Shown: positions 9,070 through 17,457, counted from the stretch's first letter. The stretch is 44,209 nt of DNA from Bacteroidota bacterium (GCA_023430725.1 JAEYZD010000059.1:1-44209), one strand, 5' to 3'. Made by a program: numbers and translations. Notes: a model not told the origin generated them from the letters alone.

Positions 9070-9639
9070 ATGAAGACCTCCCCGCTGACATTCACAGACG
9101 GAGTAGTGACAATCCGCAAATTCCGGCGCAGCGACAAATTCAGGATGGCCGAAATAGCCAATAACGAGAAAGTGGCCGAAAATCTCCGGGATGCATTTCC
9201 TTTTCCCTACTCAGTTGAGCATGCTGAAAAATTCATTGCAATGTGTCTCAGGATGAAGCCATACCAGGTATTTGCCATTGACTTCAACGGCGAATATGTC
9301 GGGAACATCGGGCTGCACAGGAATGATGATGTCTACCGTAAAACGGCCGAATTGGGGTATTTCATCGGTGAGCCGTACTGGCACAAGGGTATAACCCCGC
9401 GGGCTGTGAATCTGATCTGTGATTACGGATTCCGCGAGCTGGGAGTCATCAAAATTTATTCGGGTGTGTTTTCTTTCAACACTGCCTCACAGAGGGTGCT
9501 TGAAAAGTGCGGGTTTGAGAGGGAAGCCGTTCTCAGGAATGCCGTTATAAAAAAGGGGCAGATATTCGATGAGATAAGATACGCGAAGCACCTCGAAACA
9601 GCACCGGAAACCTCAACGGGTCAGGGAAAATCAATCTGA
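9070..9639 (+). CDS. GNAT family N-acetyltransferase (RimJ/RimL-like)
   Basis: Cytosolic acetyl-CoA-dependent N-acetyltransferase of 189 residues. The Acetyltransf_3 pattern is clear: an N-terminal VTIRKFRRSD strand, the FAIDFNGEYVGNIGL beta hairpin, AELGYFIGEPYWHKGI before the acetyl-CoA loop, and the closing FSFNTASQRVLEKCGFE segment typical of RimL-like enzymes. The pyrophosphate loop around WHKGITPRAV lacks the textbook RxxGxG, which is common in this subfamily. The substrate cannot be told from sequence; members act on ribosomal protein N-termini, amino acids or antibiotics. It is a single-gene unit, divergent from the CotH gene and convergent with the DUF302 gene 14 bases away. Confidence 0.88.
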   Translation: MKTSPLTFTDGVVTIRKFRRSDKFRMAEIANNEKVAENLRDAFPFPYSVEHAEKFIAMCLRMKPYQVFAIDFNGEYVGNIGLHRNDDVYRKTAELGYFIGEPYWHKGITPRAVNLICDYGFRELGVIKIYSGVFSFNTASQRVLEKCGFEREAVLRNAVIKKGQIFDEIRYAKHLETAPETSTGQGKSI

Positions 9640-9653
9640 CGCAGCCAGTCGTC

Positions 9654-10040
9654 TTAAAGCCTGTCCAGGGCTTTCTGAAGATGTTCGCCCACTTTGACAG
9701 CCACCTCTGCCACAACATCGTTGTGCACTGCCATCATGGCATCTGAAGGGTTGACAGCTGCAATCTCGATCTCATTATCACCCTGTTCAATTACAAGTAC
9801 ATTGCAGGGAAGCATCACCCCAACCTTGTCCTCTGCCTGAAGTGCCTTGTATGAGTATGCAGGGTTGCACGCCCCCAATATGCGATACCTCTTGAAGTCG
9901 ACACCCAGCTTGTATTTGATTTTCTCATGCAGATCAACTTCCGATATCACGCCAAATCCCTCTGCGAACAGAGCTGCGGTTACCTTTTCAACTGCATCGT
10001 CAAATGACGTGCTGAGCGTTTTGGAGAAGTAATATGCCAT
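9654..10040 (-). CDS. DUF302 domain protein
   Basis: Small cytosolic protein of 128 residues that is almost entirely a DUF302 domain: an N-terminal AYYFSKTLSTSFDDAVEKV strand-helix, FGVISEVDLHEKI, the characteristic RILGACNPAYSYKAL segment with its Cys, then GVMLPCNVLVIEQ and AVNPSDAMM. The family is widespread and of unknown function; members are often seen near redox or metal genes. Two cysteines (in GACNP and LPCNV) sit at family-typical positions and could bind a ligand. It is transcribed alone, divergent from the DUF6544-like gene across 194 AT-rich bases. Confidence 0.88.
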   Translation of the reverse strand: MAYYFSKTLSTSFDDAVEKVTAALFAEGFGVISEVDLHEKIKYKLGVDFKRYRILGACNPAYSYKALQAEDKVGVMLPCNVLVIEQGDNEIEIAAVNPSDAMMAVHNDVVAEVAVKVGEHLQKALDRL

Positions 10041-10234
10041 TGTTTACGGTTTTGTTTTTGAGTTCGGTTTAACAAACAATAAACAAATAATTGTGCAATT
10101 GGTTCGCAAAAATTCAGGGTACGGAATTTGTGTCAAATTGCAGATTTCAATGATATTGGTAATTTTACCTTAATTTTTTTACCCGGAGGCACGGGACCCA
10201 ATCATACCCTATACCAACAACAGGATCGAATACA

Positions 10235-10999
10235 ATGAAGAAAATTTTTCTGAAAGACAGGGCAGGATTGCTGGCTGGCAACAAAGCAGATGATCGGCAG
10301 TTGTTCACCGACGCTCTTGTCAGCGGATTGCCCGGACCTCTCAGGAGATACTTGAGGGTATGCGGATATATGAACAGGCCAGTGCCCTGCAATGCTGATA
10401 TTTCCTGGTCTGAGAGTGCGATTAAACTTTCTCCCGATAAGGAATGGGGCCTGCTGAAGACAGTTCAGTTCAACTCGGTTGATCCGATAGGAAGGGTGGC
10501 ATATATGAAATTCATCAAAATGCCCGTGGCCGGAAGAGACTTATACCGTAATGGTTACGGCGAAATGAAGGGAAAACTTCTCGGCCTTTTCAGGATAATC
10601 TTTGACAATAGCAGGGCTACGGCACAATCAGTTCTGATAACCACATTCTGCGAATTTCTGCTGATCCCCGGTTATCTCATGTCAAAAAGCGTAAAATGGG
10701 AAGAGGTTGACCCGAAAACCGTGAGGGGTACCCTTGCCGAGCACGAAATGCAGGTGGAGGCACTCTTCCGTTTCAATGATGAGGGGCTGCTTTCCAGCGT
10801 GGAAACCGGGGACCGCTATTATTCGGAAGGAAAGGGGGCACACAAAAAAGTCAGGTTTTCTGCCGTGATTGAAAGCTACAAAACACAGGGAGAGATTTCA
10901 GTACCTGAAAAAATGAAGGCGGTATGGCATCTCCCCGAAGGTGACTATGAATACTTCAGGGGAAAAATCGGGCATGTCGAATACAATGTTCACAAATAG
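10235..10999 (+). CDS. DUF6544 (DUF6920)-like hypothetical protein
   Basis: A 254-residue protein without signal peptide or obvious membrane helix, apart from a mildly hydrophobic stretch near residue 130 (VLITTFCEFLLIPGYLM). The order of segments matches proteins annotated DUF6544/DUF6920: LPGPLRRYLRVCG near residue 30, the SPDKEWGLLKTVQFNS strand, GEMKGKLLGLF near 110, the RGTLAEHEMQVEALFRFNDEGLL segment, and a C-terminal PEKMKAVWHLPEGDYEYFRG. The function is unknown; the fold looks like a lipid- or ligand-binding beta barrel. The ATG at 10235 is the first in frame. It is followed after 4 bases by the GH16 gene, so the two are probably translated from one message. Confidence 0.75.
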   Translation: MKKIFLKDRAGLLAGNKADDRQLFTDALVSGLPGPLRRYLRVCGYMNRPVPCNADISWSESAIKLSPDKEWGLLKTVQFNSVDPIGRVAYMKFIKMPVAGRDLYRNGYGEMKGKLLGLFRIIFDNSRATAQSVLITTFCEFLLIPGYLMSKSVKWEEVDPKTVRGTLAEHEMQVEALFRFNDEGLLSSVETGDRYYSEGKGAHKKVRFSAVIESYKTQGEISVPEKMKAVWHLPEGDYEYFRGKIGHVEYNVHK

Positions 11000-11003
11000 C
11001 CAT

Positions 11004-11846
11004 ATGAAAACAAAAATCCTGATCCTGCTGGTTTCAGCCTTTTTCGTTTGTACCGTTGCAATCAACGGTCAGAAACAGACAAATCCCGGGAATGACTGGC
11101 AGCTTGCATGGCAGGATGAATTCAACGGGAAAAGCCTGGATACCTCGAAATGGACAGTGCTGATCCGCGAGACCAGCAAGCACGGGGAGCTGCAGTATTA
11201 CGTCCCGGATGAGGTTTACATTGAGAACGGGTTTCTCCGGATCAGAAGCCGTGTCCGGAAATATGGCTCAAAAGAGTACACAAGCGGCAGGCTGGACACT
11301 GAGGGTAAGTTTGCACCTGTTTACGGCCGTTTCGAGATACGTGCCAGGCTGCCGGGCGGTCAGGGACTATGGCCGGCTCACTGGCTATACCCGCAGGATC
11401 GCAACTGGCTCATGGAGAAAACGATGGAAGATGCCGTTGCCGCCGGGAAAGAGCGGCTCATACCCGAAGAGAGGCCATGGTATACCGAAATTGACATAAT
11501 GGAGTTTCTCGGCCATGAGCCCGGCGTTCTTTACGGAACAATGCATTACTGCGACTATGACGGCACCAGAAGGTCCACCTCCGGTACCTGGAGAAGCGAT
11601 GTGGACTATACAAAGGATTTTCACGTCTACGCTCTTGAATGGGAACCTGATTCAATCCGCTGGTTTATTGACGGCAACCGGATTCATGCCACTGCGAAAG
11701 GCATTCCTCATAAACCGCATTACATCATCTTGAATACTGCCATCGGTGGCAGCTGGCCGGGAAACCCCGACTCAACAACGGTTTTTCCGCAATTTCATGA
11801 TATCGATTATGTGAGGGTCTATCAGAAAGAATACTTTCATCGCTAG
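11004..11846 (+). CDS. Secreted GH16 family beta-glucanase (laminarinase-like)
   Basis: Endo-beta-1,3(4)-glucanase of glycoside hydrolase family 16, 280 residues from the ATG at 11004. The longer frame from 10941 would overlap the upstream gene and place 21 residues before the Sec signal (MKTKILILLVSAFFVCTVAI), so it was rejected. The catalytic block EIDIMEFLG gives nucleophile Glu162, assisting Asp164 and acid/base Glu167, all present. Upstream are the expected WQDEFNG strand, YTSGRLDT and GRFEIRARLPGGQGLWPAHWL; the Met of the DIME motif fits the laminarinase side of the family. A charged insert of about 25 residues (about 134-158) precedes the catalytic strand, as in many Bacteroidota members. 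Signal peptidase I type signal with no lipobox or T9SS tail, so it is probably periplasmic. Confidence 0.93.
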   Translation: MKTKILILLVSAFFVCTVAINGQKQTNPGNDWQLAWQDEFNGKSLDTSKWTVLIRETSKHGELQYYVPDEVYIENGFLRIRSRVRKYGSKEYTSGRLDTEGKFAPVYGRFEIRARLPGGQGLWPAHWLYPQDRNWLMEKTMEDAVAAGKERLIPEERPWYTEIDIMEFLGHEPGVLYGTMHYCDYDGTRRSTSGTWRSDVDYTKDFHVYALEWEPDSIRWFIDGNRIHATAKGIPHKPHYIILNTAIGGSWPGNPDSTTVFPQFHDIDYVRVYQKEYFHR

Positions 11847-11855
11847 AAACAGCGA

Positions 11856-11875
11856 AGCCGGCATTTCTGCCGGCT
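11856..11875. terminator. 8-bp perfect hairpin between GH16 gene and tRNA-Gln
   Basis: AGCCGGCA and TGCCGGCT pair perfectly around a TTTC tetraloop, between the convergent GH16 gene and tRNA-Gln. No T-run follows on either strand, so it may stop transcription weakly in both directions or mark the 3' end of the tRNA precursor. Confidence 0.45.
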
Positions 11876-11879
11876 CCTG

Positions 11880-11952
11880 TTGACCCACAGGGGCTCGAAC
11901 CCCGACTCTTCTGAACCAAAATCAGACGTGTTACCAATTACACCATGGGTCA
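11880..11952 (-). tRNA. tRNA-Gln (anticodon TTG)
   Basis: Read on the minus strand, a 73-base cloverleaf: 7-bp acceptor stem TGACCCA/TGGGTCA, a D arm with GGTGTAATTGGTAAC, the anticodon stem TCTGA/TCAGA closing a TTTTGGT loop with anticodon TTG (reads CAA), and a T arm CGGGG-TTCGAGC-CCCTG with the invariant TTCGA. The discriminator is A. CCA is not encoded. It stands alone, not in a tRNA cluster. Confidence 0.97.
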
Positions 11953-12000
11953 ATCGGCGCCTGATAAGGCGGTGCAAAAATAAAACAATTTTTAAGATTT

Positions 12001-12384
12001 TCAGGTCTGCTCAGTCTCGTAAAAGATGAACGGACAGTCAATGAAGGAATGAATTATCTGCCCCAGCTCATACTGATCCTCATCACCCTTCTCGTAATAC
12101 CACTCAATTGATATCATCTCGTGAACATTACGGTACTGCGCCAGGCGCTTCACAATGGCATAAACCCACTTCGTCGATGCCGTATTGATGAAATCAAATG
12201 CAAGCACAACCCTGGTCCGCACCTCTGTCTGATCAACATAAGCTGCAACCCAGTCTTCCAGAGGCCTGAAAAAGTCTGTCGAGTTCTCCGAAATCGACCT
12301 GCCCCTTATCTCCAGGTGACCCTCCAGGAACAAAACCTGAGGAGTCACCCTGGTAGGCTCTATTTTAATGATTTCCAATCCCAT
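12001..12384 (-). CDS. SiaC-like (DUF1987) regulatory phosphoprotein
   Basis: A 127-residue cytosolic protein (MGLEIIKIEPTRVTPQVLFL). The frame opens at 12417, but the ATG at 12384 gives the family N-terminus. The segment order matches DUF1987/SiaC: an LEGHLEIRGRSISENSTDFFRPLEDWV front half, the core LAFDFINTASTKWVYAIVK, then the VHEMISIEWYYEKGDEDQYELGQII back half. In Pseudomonas SiaC, a Thr in the equivalent NTSS-type turn is phosphorylated by SiaB and dephosphorylated by the PP2C phosphatase SiaA, and the free form activates the diguanylate cyclase SiaD. Here the turn reads INTAS, so the Thr is kept. No kinase or cyclase adjoins; a SpoIIE-type PP2C phosphatase lies 6.5 kb away. The role is inferred from the family. 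Confidence 0.85.
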   Translation of the reverse strand: MGLEIIKIEPTRVTPQVLFLEGHLEIRGRSISENSTDFFRPLEDWVAAYVDQTEVRTRVVLAFDFINTASTKWVYAIVKRLAQYRNVHEMISIEWYYEKGDEDQYELGQIIHSFIDCPFIFYETEQT

Positions 12385-12462
12385 TATATATCCGACGGTT
12401 CCATTCCTTCCCCCCATCGCGGATTACAAAAATAATAAAATATGAATCGCCTCTGTCTCTTT

Positions 12463-12768
12463 TCAGTTATTTTTCGGCTCATGTGAAAAAAGGGTCAGCT
12501 CTCCCTGTTCCCATAATGAAGGATGCTCGGCCTCAAACCTGCCAACGATTGCCTGCATGATTGTCCGCCGCATGAAATCCGATTTGCTTCGAACCCTGAA
12601 CCGCTTGCAGTAGACAGTAAGTGCCTTCGCCTCCCTCTCATTCAACCTGAGAGTCAGAGTTGTAGTCCTCTTTATCCTGTCCTCACTTACCGGTCCGCGT
12701 CTCAATGCCGCTGTGAATTTTATGCTAAAGTATACGGCACGTCCATCCAATGGGCCAGCGGAAACCAT
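12463..12768 (-). CDS. Small ribbon-helix-helix-like hypothetical protein
   Basis: A basic protein of up to 101 residues. The central part TTTLTLRLNEREAKALTVYC followed by RSKSDFMRRTIM has the strand-helix-helix pattern of MetJ/Arc-type DNA-binding proteins, with the start of a second helix at a Ser-Lys-Ser turn. The C-terminus (FEAEHPSLWEQGELTLF) is unlike known toxins or antitoxins, and no partner toxin gene is adjacent. The start is uncertain: the only upstream ATG is at 12768, but the first 28 residues look unlike coding sequence of the neighbours, and a TTG about 65 bases downstream would also give a complete domain. DNA binding is an inference from pattern only. Confidence 0.55.
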   Translation of the reverse strand: MVSAGPLDGRAVYFSIKFTAALRRGPVSEDRIKRTTTLTLRLNEREAKALTVYCKRFRVRSKSDFMRRTIMQAIVGRFEAEHPSLWEQGELTLFSHEPKNN

Positions 12769-12782
12769 GACTTATCAACAAC

Positions 12783-12814
12783 AAAAAAACAGGCCGGCAT
12801 CAAGATGCTGGCCT
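12783..12814 (-). terminator. Intrinsic terminator of the aldolase gene
   Basis: On the minus strand, AGGCCAGCAT pairs with ATGCCGGCCT around a short loop, with one G-T pair, and is followed by a run of seven T. It lies 26 bases after the fbaA stop codon and is a textbook rho-independent terminator. Confidence 0.85.
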
Positions 12815-12840
12815 GCTGCGTTTTAGCTTATTAATAAGTC

Positions 12841-13917
12841 TTACATCCTGTTCAACGCGTTAAGATCGGCAAACGCCTCCTTAAGCCTTGCAATGAAGGT
12901 CTCCTGACCCTTGCGGAGCCATACCCTCGGATCATAGTACTTCTTGTTGGGCTTGTCTTCGCCCTCGGGGTTGCCTATCTGTCCCTGCAGATAGCCTTTC
13001 TTAGCCTCGTAGTAATCCTTTACGCCGGCCCAGAATGCCCACTGCATGTCAGTGTCGATGTTCATCTTGATAGCGCCGTATTTGATCGCCTCGGTGATAA
13101 GGTGCTTCTCGGAGCCTGAGCCGCCGTGGAAGACGAAATTCACGGGATTGGGACCGGTTTTGTACTTCTTCTGAATATATTCCTGCGAGTTCCTGAGGAT
13201 CTCCGGCCTGAGGGTGACGTTACCCGGTTTATATACCCCGTGTACGTTACCGAACGATGCTGCAATAGTGAAGTTCGGAGAAACCTTAAGCAGCTCCTCA
13301 TAGGCATAGGCCACATCTTCAGGCTGTGTGTACAGCCTCGAGCTGTCAACGCCGGTATTGTCAACACCGTCTTCTTCGCCACCGGTGACCCCGAGTTCAA
13401 TCTCCAGGGTCATACCCATTTTATCCATCCTTTCGAGATACTTCTTGCAGGTCGCGATGTTCTCCTTCAGAGATTCTTCTGAAAGGTCAAGCATGTGAGA
13501 GCTGAACAGCGGCTTGCCGTTGGTCTCGTAGAACTCCTCACCTGCCTCGAGCAGCGCGTCAATCCATGGCAGCAGCTTGCGGGCCGCATGGTCAGTGTGC
13601 AGGATGACCGGTATACCGTAGTACTCGGCAACGTTATGCACGTGCAGTGCACCTGAAATACCTCCGGCGATGGCGCCGGTATGCCCCTCCTTCGTCAGTC
13701 CCTGGCCGGCAAAAAAATGGGCGCCGCCGTTTGAAAACTGGATGATGACCGGAGACTTCACCTCCCTGGCTGTCTCAAGAACTGCGTTCACGGAGTCGGT
13801 CCCAACGACATTCACCGCCGGAATCGCAAAATCGTTCTTATTGGCATAGTCAAACAGTTTTTTTACATCCTCACCGCTGATTACACCGGGCTCCAGATTT
13901 AATCCCTTATTACTCAT
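12841..13917 (-). CDS. fbaA: Class II fructose-bisphosphate aldolase
   Basis: Zinc-dependent cytosolic aldolase that interconverts fructose 1,6-bisphosphate with dihydroxyacetone phosphate and glyceraldehyde 3-phosphate in glycolysis and gluconeogenesis. At 358 residues it matches the FbaA (type A) subgroup. The zinc and catalytic site is seen as Asp109-His110 in VILHTDHAARK, with later histidines in FGNVHGVYKPG and FVFHGGSGS; the latter also holds the phosphate-binding GGSGS loop. EIELGVTGGEEDGVD and MNIDTDMQWAFW are further family marks. It is a single-gene unit with its own terminator, divergent from the TolC-like gene over 165 bases. Confidence 0.97.
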   Translation of the reverse strand: MSNKGLNLEPGVISGEDVKKLFDYANKNDFAIPAVNVVGTDSVNAVLETAREVKSPVIIQFSNGGAHFFAGQGLTKEGHTGAIAGGISGALHVHNVAEYYGIPVILHTDHAARKLLPWIDALLEAGEEFYETNGKPLFSSHMLDLSEESLKENIATCKKYLERMDKMGMTLEIELGVTGGEEDGVDNTGVDSSRLYTQPEDVAYAYEELLKVSPNFTIAASFGNVHGVYKPGNVTLRPEILRNSQEYIQKKYKTGPNPVNFVFHGGSGSEKHLITEAIKYGAIKMNIDTDMQWAFWAGVKDYYEAKKGYLQGQIGNPEGEDKPNKKYYDPRVWLRKGQETFIARLKEAFADLNALNRM

Positions 13918-13957
13918 TATTTTATGTGTTTGATTAATACTTTATTGTCAGGCAGGG

Positions 13958-13965
13958 CAAAGATA
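13958..13965 (-). promoter_or_regulatory. Bacteroides-type -7 element for fbaA
   Basis: On the minus strand the 8-mer TATCTTTG fits the Bacteroides housekeeping -7 consensus TAnnTTTG exactly, 40 bases before the fbaA ATG. I see no convincing -33 TTTG at the usual distance. Confidence 0.45.
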
Positions 13966-14010
13966 TATAAAAAATGAGGGATGCCGTTATCACCCTATGC
14001 AACATCATAA

Positions 14011-14053
14011 TATCTTTGCTGTCTTTAATATACTGATCAATTTCCTATCTTCG
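14011..14053 (+). promoter_or_regulatory. Candidate promoter elements for the TolC-like operon
   Basis: Two plus-strand 8-mers fit the TAnnTTTG -7 pattern: TATCTTTG at 14011-14018 (exact) and TATCTTCG at 14046-14053 (one mismatch). Leaders would be about 58 or 23 bases. Which one is used cannot be told; no clear -33 box is seen for either. Confidence 0.35.
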
Positions 14054-14082
14054 TACATTCAATTAACGCTGTCATTGATATC

Positions 14083-15438
14083 ATGAAAAGAAAGATTCTC
14101 TCTCTGGGTTTTATCCTTTTGATGAGTCCGCTTGCACTGTTCTCTCAGCAAAAGGCATGGACACTGGAGGAGTGCATCGCACATGCCCTTCAGAACAACA
14201 TCCAGATAAAGCAGCAGGAGATTATGACTGAGTACCAGGTCACTGCCCTGGAACAGTCGAAACTGAAGCTGCTTCCTACCCTGAACGGAAGCGCATCGCA
14301 CAACTATGCCTTCGGGCGTGCTCTTGACGAGACGACCTATGAGTTCACAGAGAACGAGACCGTACAGTCAAACAACTTCTACGCCGGAAGCAATGTGACG
14401 CTGTTCAGCGGGCTTGTGAACTACAACACGATACAGAAGAACAAGTACCAGGTACTTGCCAGCGAGCAGGATCTGGAGCAATTCCGCGATAACATCTCGC
14501 TGAATGTAGCGCTGGCCTATCTCCAGATACTTCTTAACCAGGAGCTTGTCTCGGCCACCGAGGCACAGGTTGAACTTACGAGGCAGCAGATTGACCGTAC
14601 AGGCAAGATGGTTGACGCCGGCAGTCTCGCCCGGGGCAACCTGCTCGATATCGAAGCCCAGGCAGCCCGTGAGGAGTTGCAGCTTGTGAATCTTCAGAAC
14701 CAGCTGACCCTCTCGTTGCTCAACCTGGCACAGATGCTCGAGCTGCAGAGCACTGACGGATTCAATGTAGCCATACCTGCCATATCTGTAAAAGATGAAG
14801 CAGTGGACGGCAACCCGGCAGCAATCTTCTCAATAGCGGAGAAGACCCGCCCCGAGATACTCAGCGCCGAATACCAGCTTAAGAGCGCCGAATACGACCT
14901 GGCAATAGCCCGCGGAAACAGGAGCCCCAGGCTCAGCCTCGGCGCCTCGATGTCGACAGGTTACTCTGACAAGCGTGTCAATGAGGCTTACCCCTTCGGT
15001 GAACAGCTGAATGACAACCTCAACTATGGTCTTGGATTCTCTCTGAACGTTCCGATCTTCAACGGCTGGCAGGTAAATACCGGAATCAAAAACTCAAAAC
15101 TGAACATTGCGAACTCACAGTACGCACTGGAAAATACGAGGAAACAGCTTTACAAGAGTATTCAGCAGGCCGCCACTGACGCAAGCGGAGCCCTGAAAAA
15201 GTATCATGTCAGCCAGAAGGCAGTGACATCAATGGAGGAGGCCTTCCGCTATGCAGAGCAGAAACTGGGCGTTGGGATGGTCACCGCCGTTGAATACAAC
15301 CAGTCAAAAACACAGCTGCTCAATGCGCAGAGCGAAATGGCCCAGGCCAAATATGAATACGTATTCAAAACAAAAGTCCTGGATTTCTACAAGGGGATAC
15401 CCCTTACACTCGAACATATCACCATTCTTGCAAAATAA
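14083..15438 (+). CDS. TolC-family outer membrane efflux protein
   Basis: Outer-membrane export channel of 451 residues with a Sec signal (MKRKILSLGFILLMSPLALFS, cut after FSQ). Two OEP repeats are visible: AWTLEECIAHALQNNIQIKQQ begins the first, and long heptad-rich helices follow (ALEQSKLKLLPTLNGSASHNY, then NVALAYLQILLNQELVSATE). The second repeat begins near residue 255 (EKTRPEILSAEYQLKSAEYDLA) with FSLNVPIFNGWQVNTGIKNSK, a typical strand of TolC barrels. Length and repeat layout are normal. It is 21 bases upstream of the periplasmic adaptor gene, so the two are expected to work as an export pair. The inner-membrane pump is not next to them. Confidence 0.92.
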   Translation: MKRKILSLGFILLMSPLALFSQQKAWTLEECIAHALQNNIQIKQQEIMTEYQVTALEQSKLKLLPTLNGSASHNYAFGRALDETTYEFTENETVQSNNFYAGSNVTLFSGLVNYNTIQKNKYQVLASEQDLEQFRDNISLNVALAYLQILLNQELVSATEAQVELTRQQIDRTGKMVDAGSLARGNLLDIEAQAAREELQLVNLQNQLTLSLLNLAQMLELQSTDGFNVAIPAISVKDEAVDGNPAAIFSIAEKTRPEILSAEYQLKSAEYDLAIARGNRSPRLSLGASMSTGYSDKRVNEAYPFGEQLNDNLNYGLGFSLNVPIFNGWQVNTGIKNSKLNIANSQYALENTRKQLYKSIQQAATDASGALKKYHVSQKAVTSMEEAFRYAEQKLGVGMVTAVEYNQSKTQLLNAQSEMAQAKYEYVFKTKVLDFYKGIPLTLEHITILAK

Positions 15439-15459
15439 TACCTGAAAAATATTCATCCG

Positions 15460-16725
15460 ATGAAAGACAATAAGATTCTCAGGATCCTCCTTCCCGTTGT
15501 AATACTCCTCATTATCCTTGCCCTTGTCGGCAAGAAGGCCGGCTGGTTCGGCAAAGAGCTCACCGTCAAGGTTGCCACCGAAAAGGTGGCTGTCAACCCG
15601 ATCATCGAGGCTGTCACCGCAAACGGAAAGATACAGCCCGAGACCGAGGTAAAGATCAGTCCCGATGTCTCAGGTGAGATTGTGGAGCTTAATGTAAAGG
15701 AGGGTGATTTTGTTCAGAAAGGGACACTCCTCTTCAAGATAAAGCCCGAGATTTATGTCTCGGCCCGGGAACGTGCAGCAGCTACCCTGAACTCCACCAA
15801 GGCCCGCCTGTCACAGGTGGAGGCTCAGCTTATCCAGGCTGAACTGGCCTACAACAGGAGCAAGAAACTGTTTGAGGAGAACACAATCTCGCAGGCCGAC
15901 TTCGAGCAGGCCGAGTCACAGTACAAAATGGCCCTGGCCGAGAAGCAGAGCGCGGAATACTCTGTGAAGAGCTCCGAGGCATCACTCAAGGAGGCAAACG
16001 AAAACCTGGTGAAAACCACCGTCTATTCGCCAATGACCGGAACCATCTCCAGCCTCCTGGTGGAGCTCGGAGAAAGGGTTGTAGGAGCGAACATGATGAC
16101 CGGCACCGAGGTGCTCCGGGTGGCCGATCTGAACCGTATGGAGGTGATGGTTGAAGTAAATGAAAATGACATTATAAGGGTAAAACTCAACGATACTGCA
16201 ATAGTTGAGGTGGATGCCTACCTGGACCGCGATTTCAAGGGGGTTGTGACGGAGATTGCCAATTCAGCCAACACACTGGGAAGCACCTCTGACCAGGTGA
16301 CCAATTTCAAGGTAAGGATCCTCATCCTTAAGGAATCATATGAAGACCTCATAAGCGAAAGGAATCCCAGCCCGTTCCGCCCGGGGATGTCAGCCTCTGT
16401 TGATATCTACACCAGCAGCAAGAGCAATGTCCTGACTGTTCCGATCCAGGCTGTCACCACCCGTACTGACACACTGAGTACCGATCCTGCAGCCAAGGAT
16501 AAGATACGGACCCTCGTATTCCTCTCAGACGGCACACATGCACTTGCACGTGACGTCAAAACAGGTATACAGGACAATGTGAACATTGAGATTCTCGAAG
16601 GCCTCAGCGAAGGTGACGAGGTGATTGTGCAGCCATTCAGCGCCATCTCCAAGAAACTTTCCGACTCCACACTCATTGAGGTTGTGGCAAAAGAGGATCT
16701 GTTCAGCACCGAGAAGAAGAAGTAA
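15460..16725 (+). CDS. MacA/HlyD-like periplasmic adaptor of a tripartite efflux pump
   Basis: Membrane-fusion protein of 421 residues linking an inner-membrane transporter to TolC. An N-terminal anchor helix (about 8-24, ILRILLPVVILLIILALVG) is followed by the first half of the lipoyl domain (NGKIQPETEVKISPDVSGEI, then VKEGDFVQKGTLLFKI). A long alpha-helical hairpin (about 105-185, with NSTKARLSQVEAQLIQAEL and KKLFEENTISQADFEQAESQ) and the second lipoyl half (VYSPMTGTISSLLVELGERV) come next. The beta-barrel and membrane-proximal parts end the protein. This is the layout of MacA-type adaptors that serve ABC transporters, but the family also includes RND adaptors. A MacB-like ABC gene normally follows; here tsaB follows after 23 bases. 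Confidence 0.92.
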   Translation: MKDNKILRILLPVVILLIILALVGKKAGWFGKELTVKVATEKVAVNPIIEAVTANGKIQPETEVKISPDVSGEIVELNVKEGDFVQKGTLLFKIKPEIYVSARERAAATLNSTKARLSQVEAQLIQAELAYNRSKKLFEENTISQADFEQAESQYKMALAEKQSAEYSVKSSEASLKEANENLVKTTVYSPMTGTISSLLVELGERVVGANMMTGTEVLRVADLNRMEVMVEVNENDIIRVKLNDTAIVEVDAYLDRDFKGVVTEIANSANTLGSTSDQVTNFKVRILILKESYEDLISERNPSPFRPGMSASVDIYTSSKSNVLTVPIQAVTTRTDTLSTDPAAKDKIRTLVFLSDGTHALARDVKTGIQDNVNIEILEGLSEGDEVIVQPFSAISKKLSDSTLIEVVAKEDLFSTEKKK

Positions 16726-16748
16726 GAAACAGCACACAGTCGCCGCGA

Positions 16749-17441
16749 ATGATCCTCTGCATTGAAACAGCCACTGACATCTGTTCTGCAGCACTGTGTG
16801 ATGTCAGCAATGTGCTCGCGGTGGCGGAAGCCCCGCCAGGCAGATCTCACGCCTCATCACTTACAGTCATTATCGGGCAGCTCCTTGAGGACAAAGGTCT
16901 AAAAGTCTCAGACCTGGATGCGGTTGCGGTGAGCAAGGGCCCGGGCTCATACACCGGTCTGAGAATCGGCGTCTCTGCAGCCAAGGGGCTCGCCTATGCT
17001 GCCGGCATTCCGCTCATAGGCATCAACACCCTTGCTGCGATGTGCAGCGGATACATCAGCTCACACCCGGGAGAAATCACCCCCTCATCGCTGCTCTGTC
17101 CGATGATAGACGCACGCCGCATGGAGGTTTACAACGCCCTCTTCAGGCATGACGGAAGCATATACAGGGAGACTGCCGCAGACATAATTGATGAAAACTC
17201 ATTCAATGATATTCTCCCTGATTACAGAATAATCTTCTTCGGCAACGGTTCGGAAAAGTGCAGTGAGACCATAAGGCATCCCAATGCCCTGTTTGAAAAG
17301 GGATTCAGGCTCTCGGCATCATATTTGCATATGCCGGCAGTAAATGCACTGAGGAATAAGCATTTTGAGGATCTGGCATATTTCGAGCCCTATTATCTCA
17401 AGGAGTTCATCGCCACAATCCCCGGAAAGCTTCTTCCCTGA
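16749..17441 (+). CDS. tsaB: tRNA threonylcarbamoyladenosine biosynthesis protein TsaB
   Basis: Non-catalytic partner of TsaD in the complex that places threonylcarbamoyl on A37 of ANN-decoding tRNAs. The 230-residue length and motifs fit: the ASKHA start ILCIETATDICSAALCD, the SHASSLTVIIGQLL helix, and the signature VAVSKGPGSYTGLRIGVSAAKGLAYA that forms the dimer interface with TsaD. The C-terminal half is more variable, as in the family. TsaD and TsaE are not in the window. It sits 23 bases after the adaptor gene and 16 bases before the DUF3108 gene, so it probably rides the same transcript as housekeeping cargo. Confidence 0.95.
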   Translation: MILCIETATDICSAALCDVSNVLAVAEAPPGRSHASSLTVIIGQLLEDKGLKVSDLDAVAVSKGPGSYTGLRIGVSAAKGLAYAAGIPLIGINTLAAMCSGYISSHPGEITPSSLLCPMIDARRMEVYNALFRHDGSIYRETAADIIDENSFNDILPDYRIIFFGNGSEKCSETIRHPNALFEKGFRLSASYLHMPAVNALRNKHFEDLAYFEPYYLKEFIATIPGKLLP

Positions 17442-17457
17442 CAAACCTGAATGAGTC

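Noticed and set aside
12463..12768. Ribbon-helix-helix protein as an antitoxin of a toxin-antitoxin pair
   Set aside because: No small adjacent toxin-like gene exists; its neighbours are the SiaC-like gene and the aldolase terminator.
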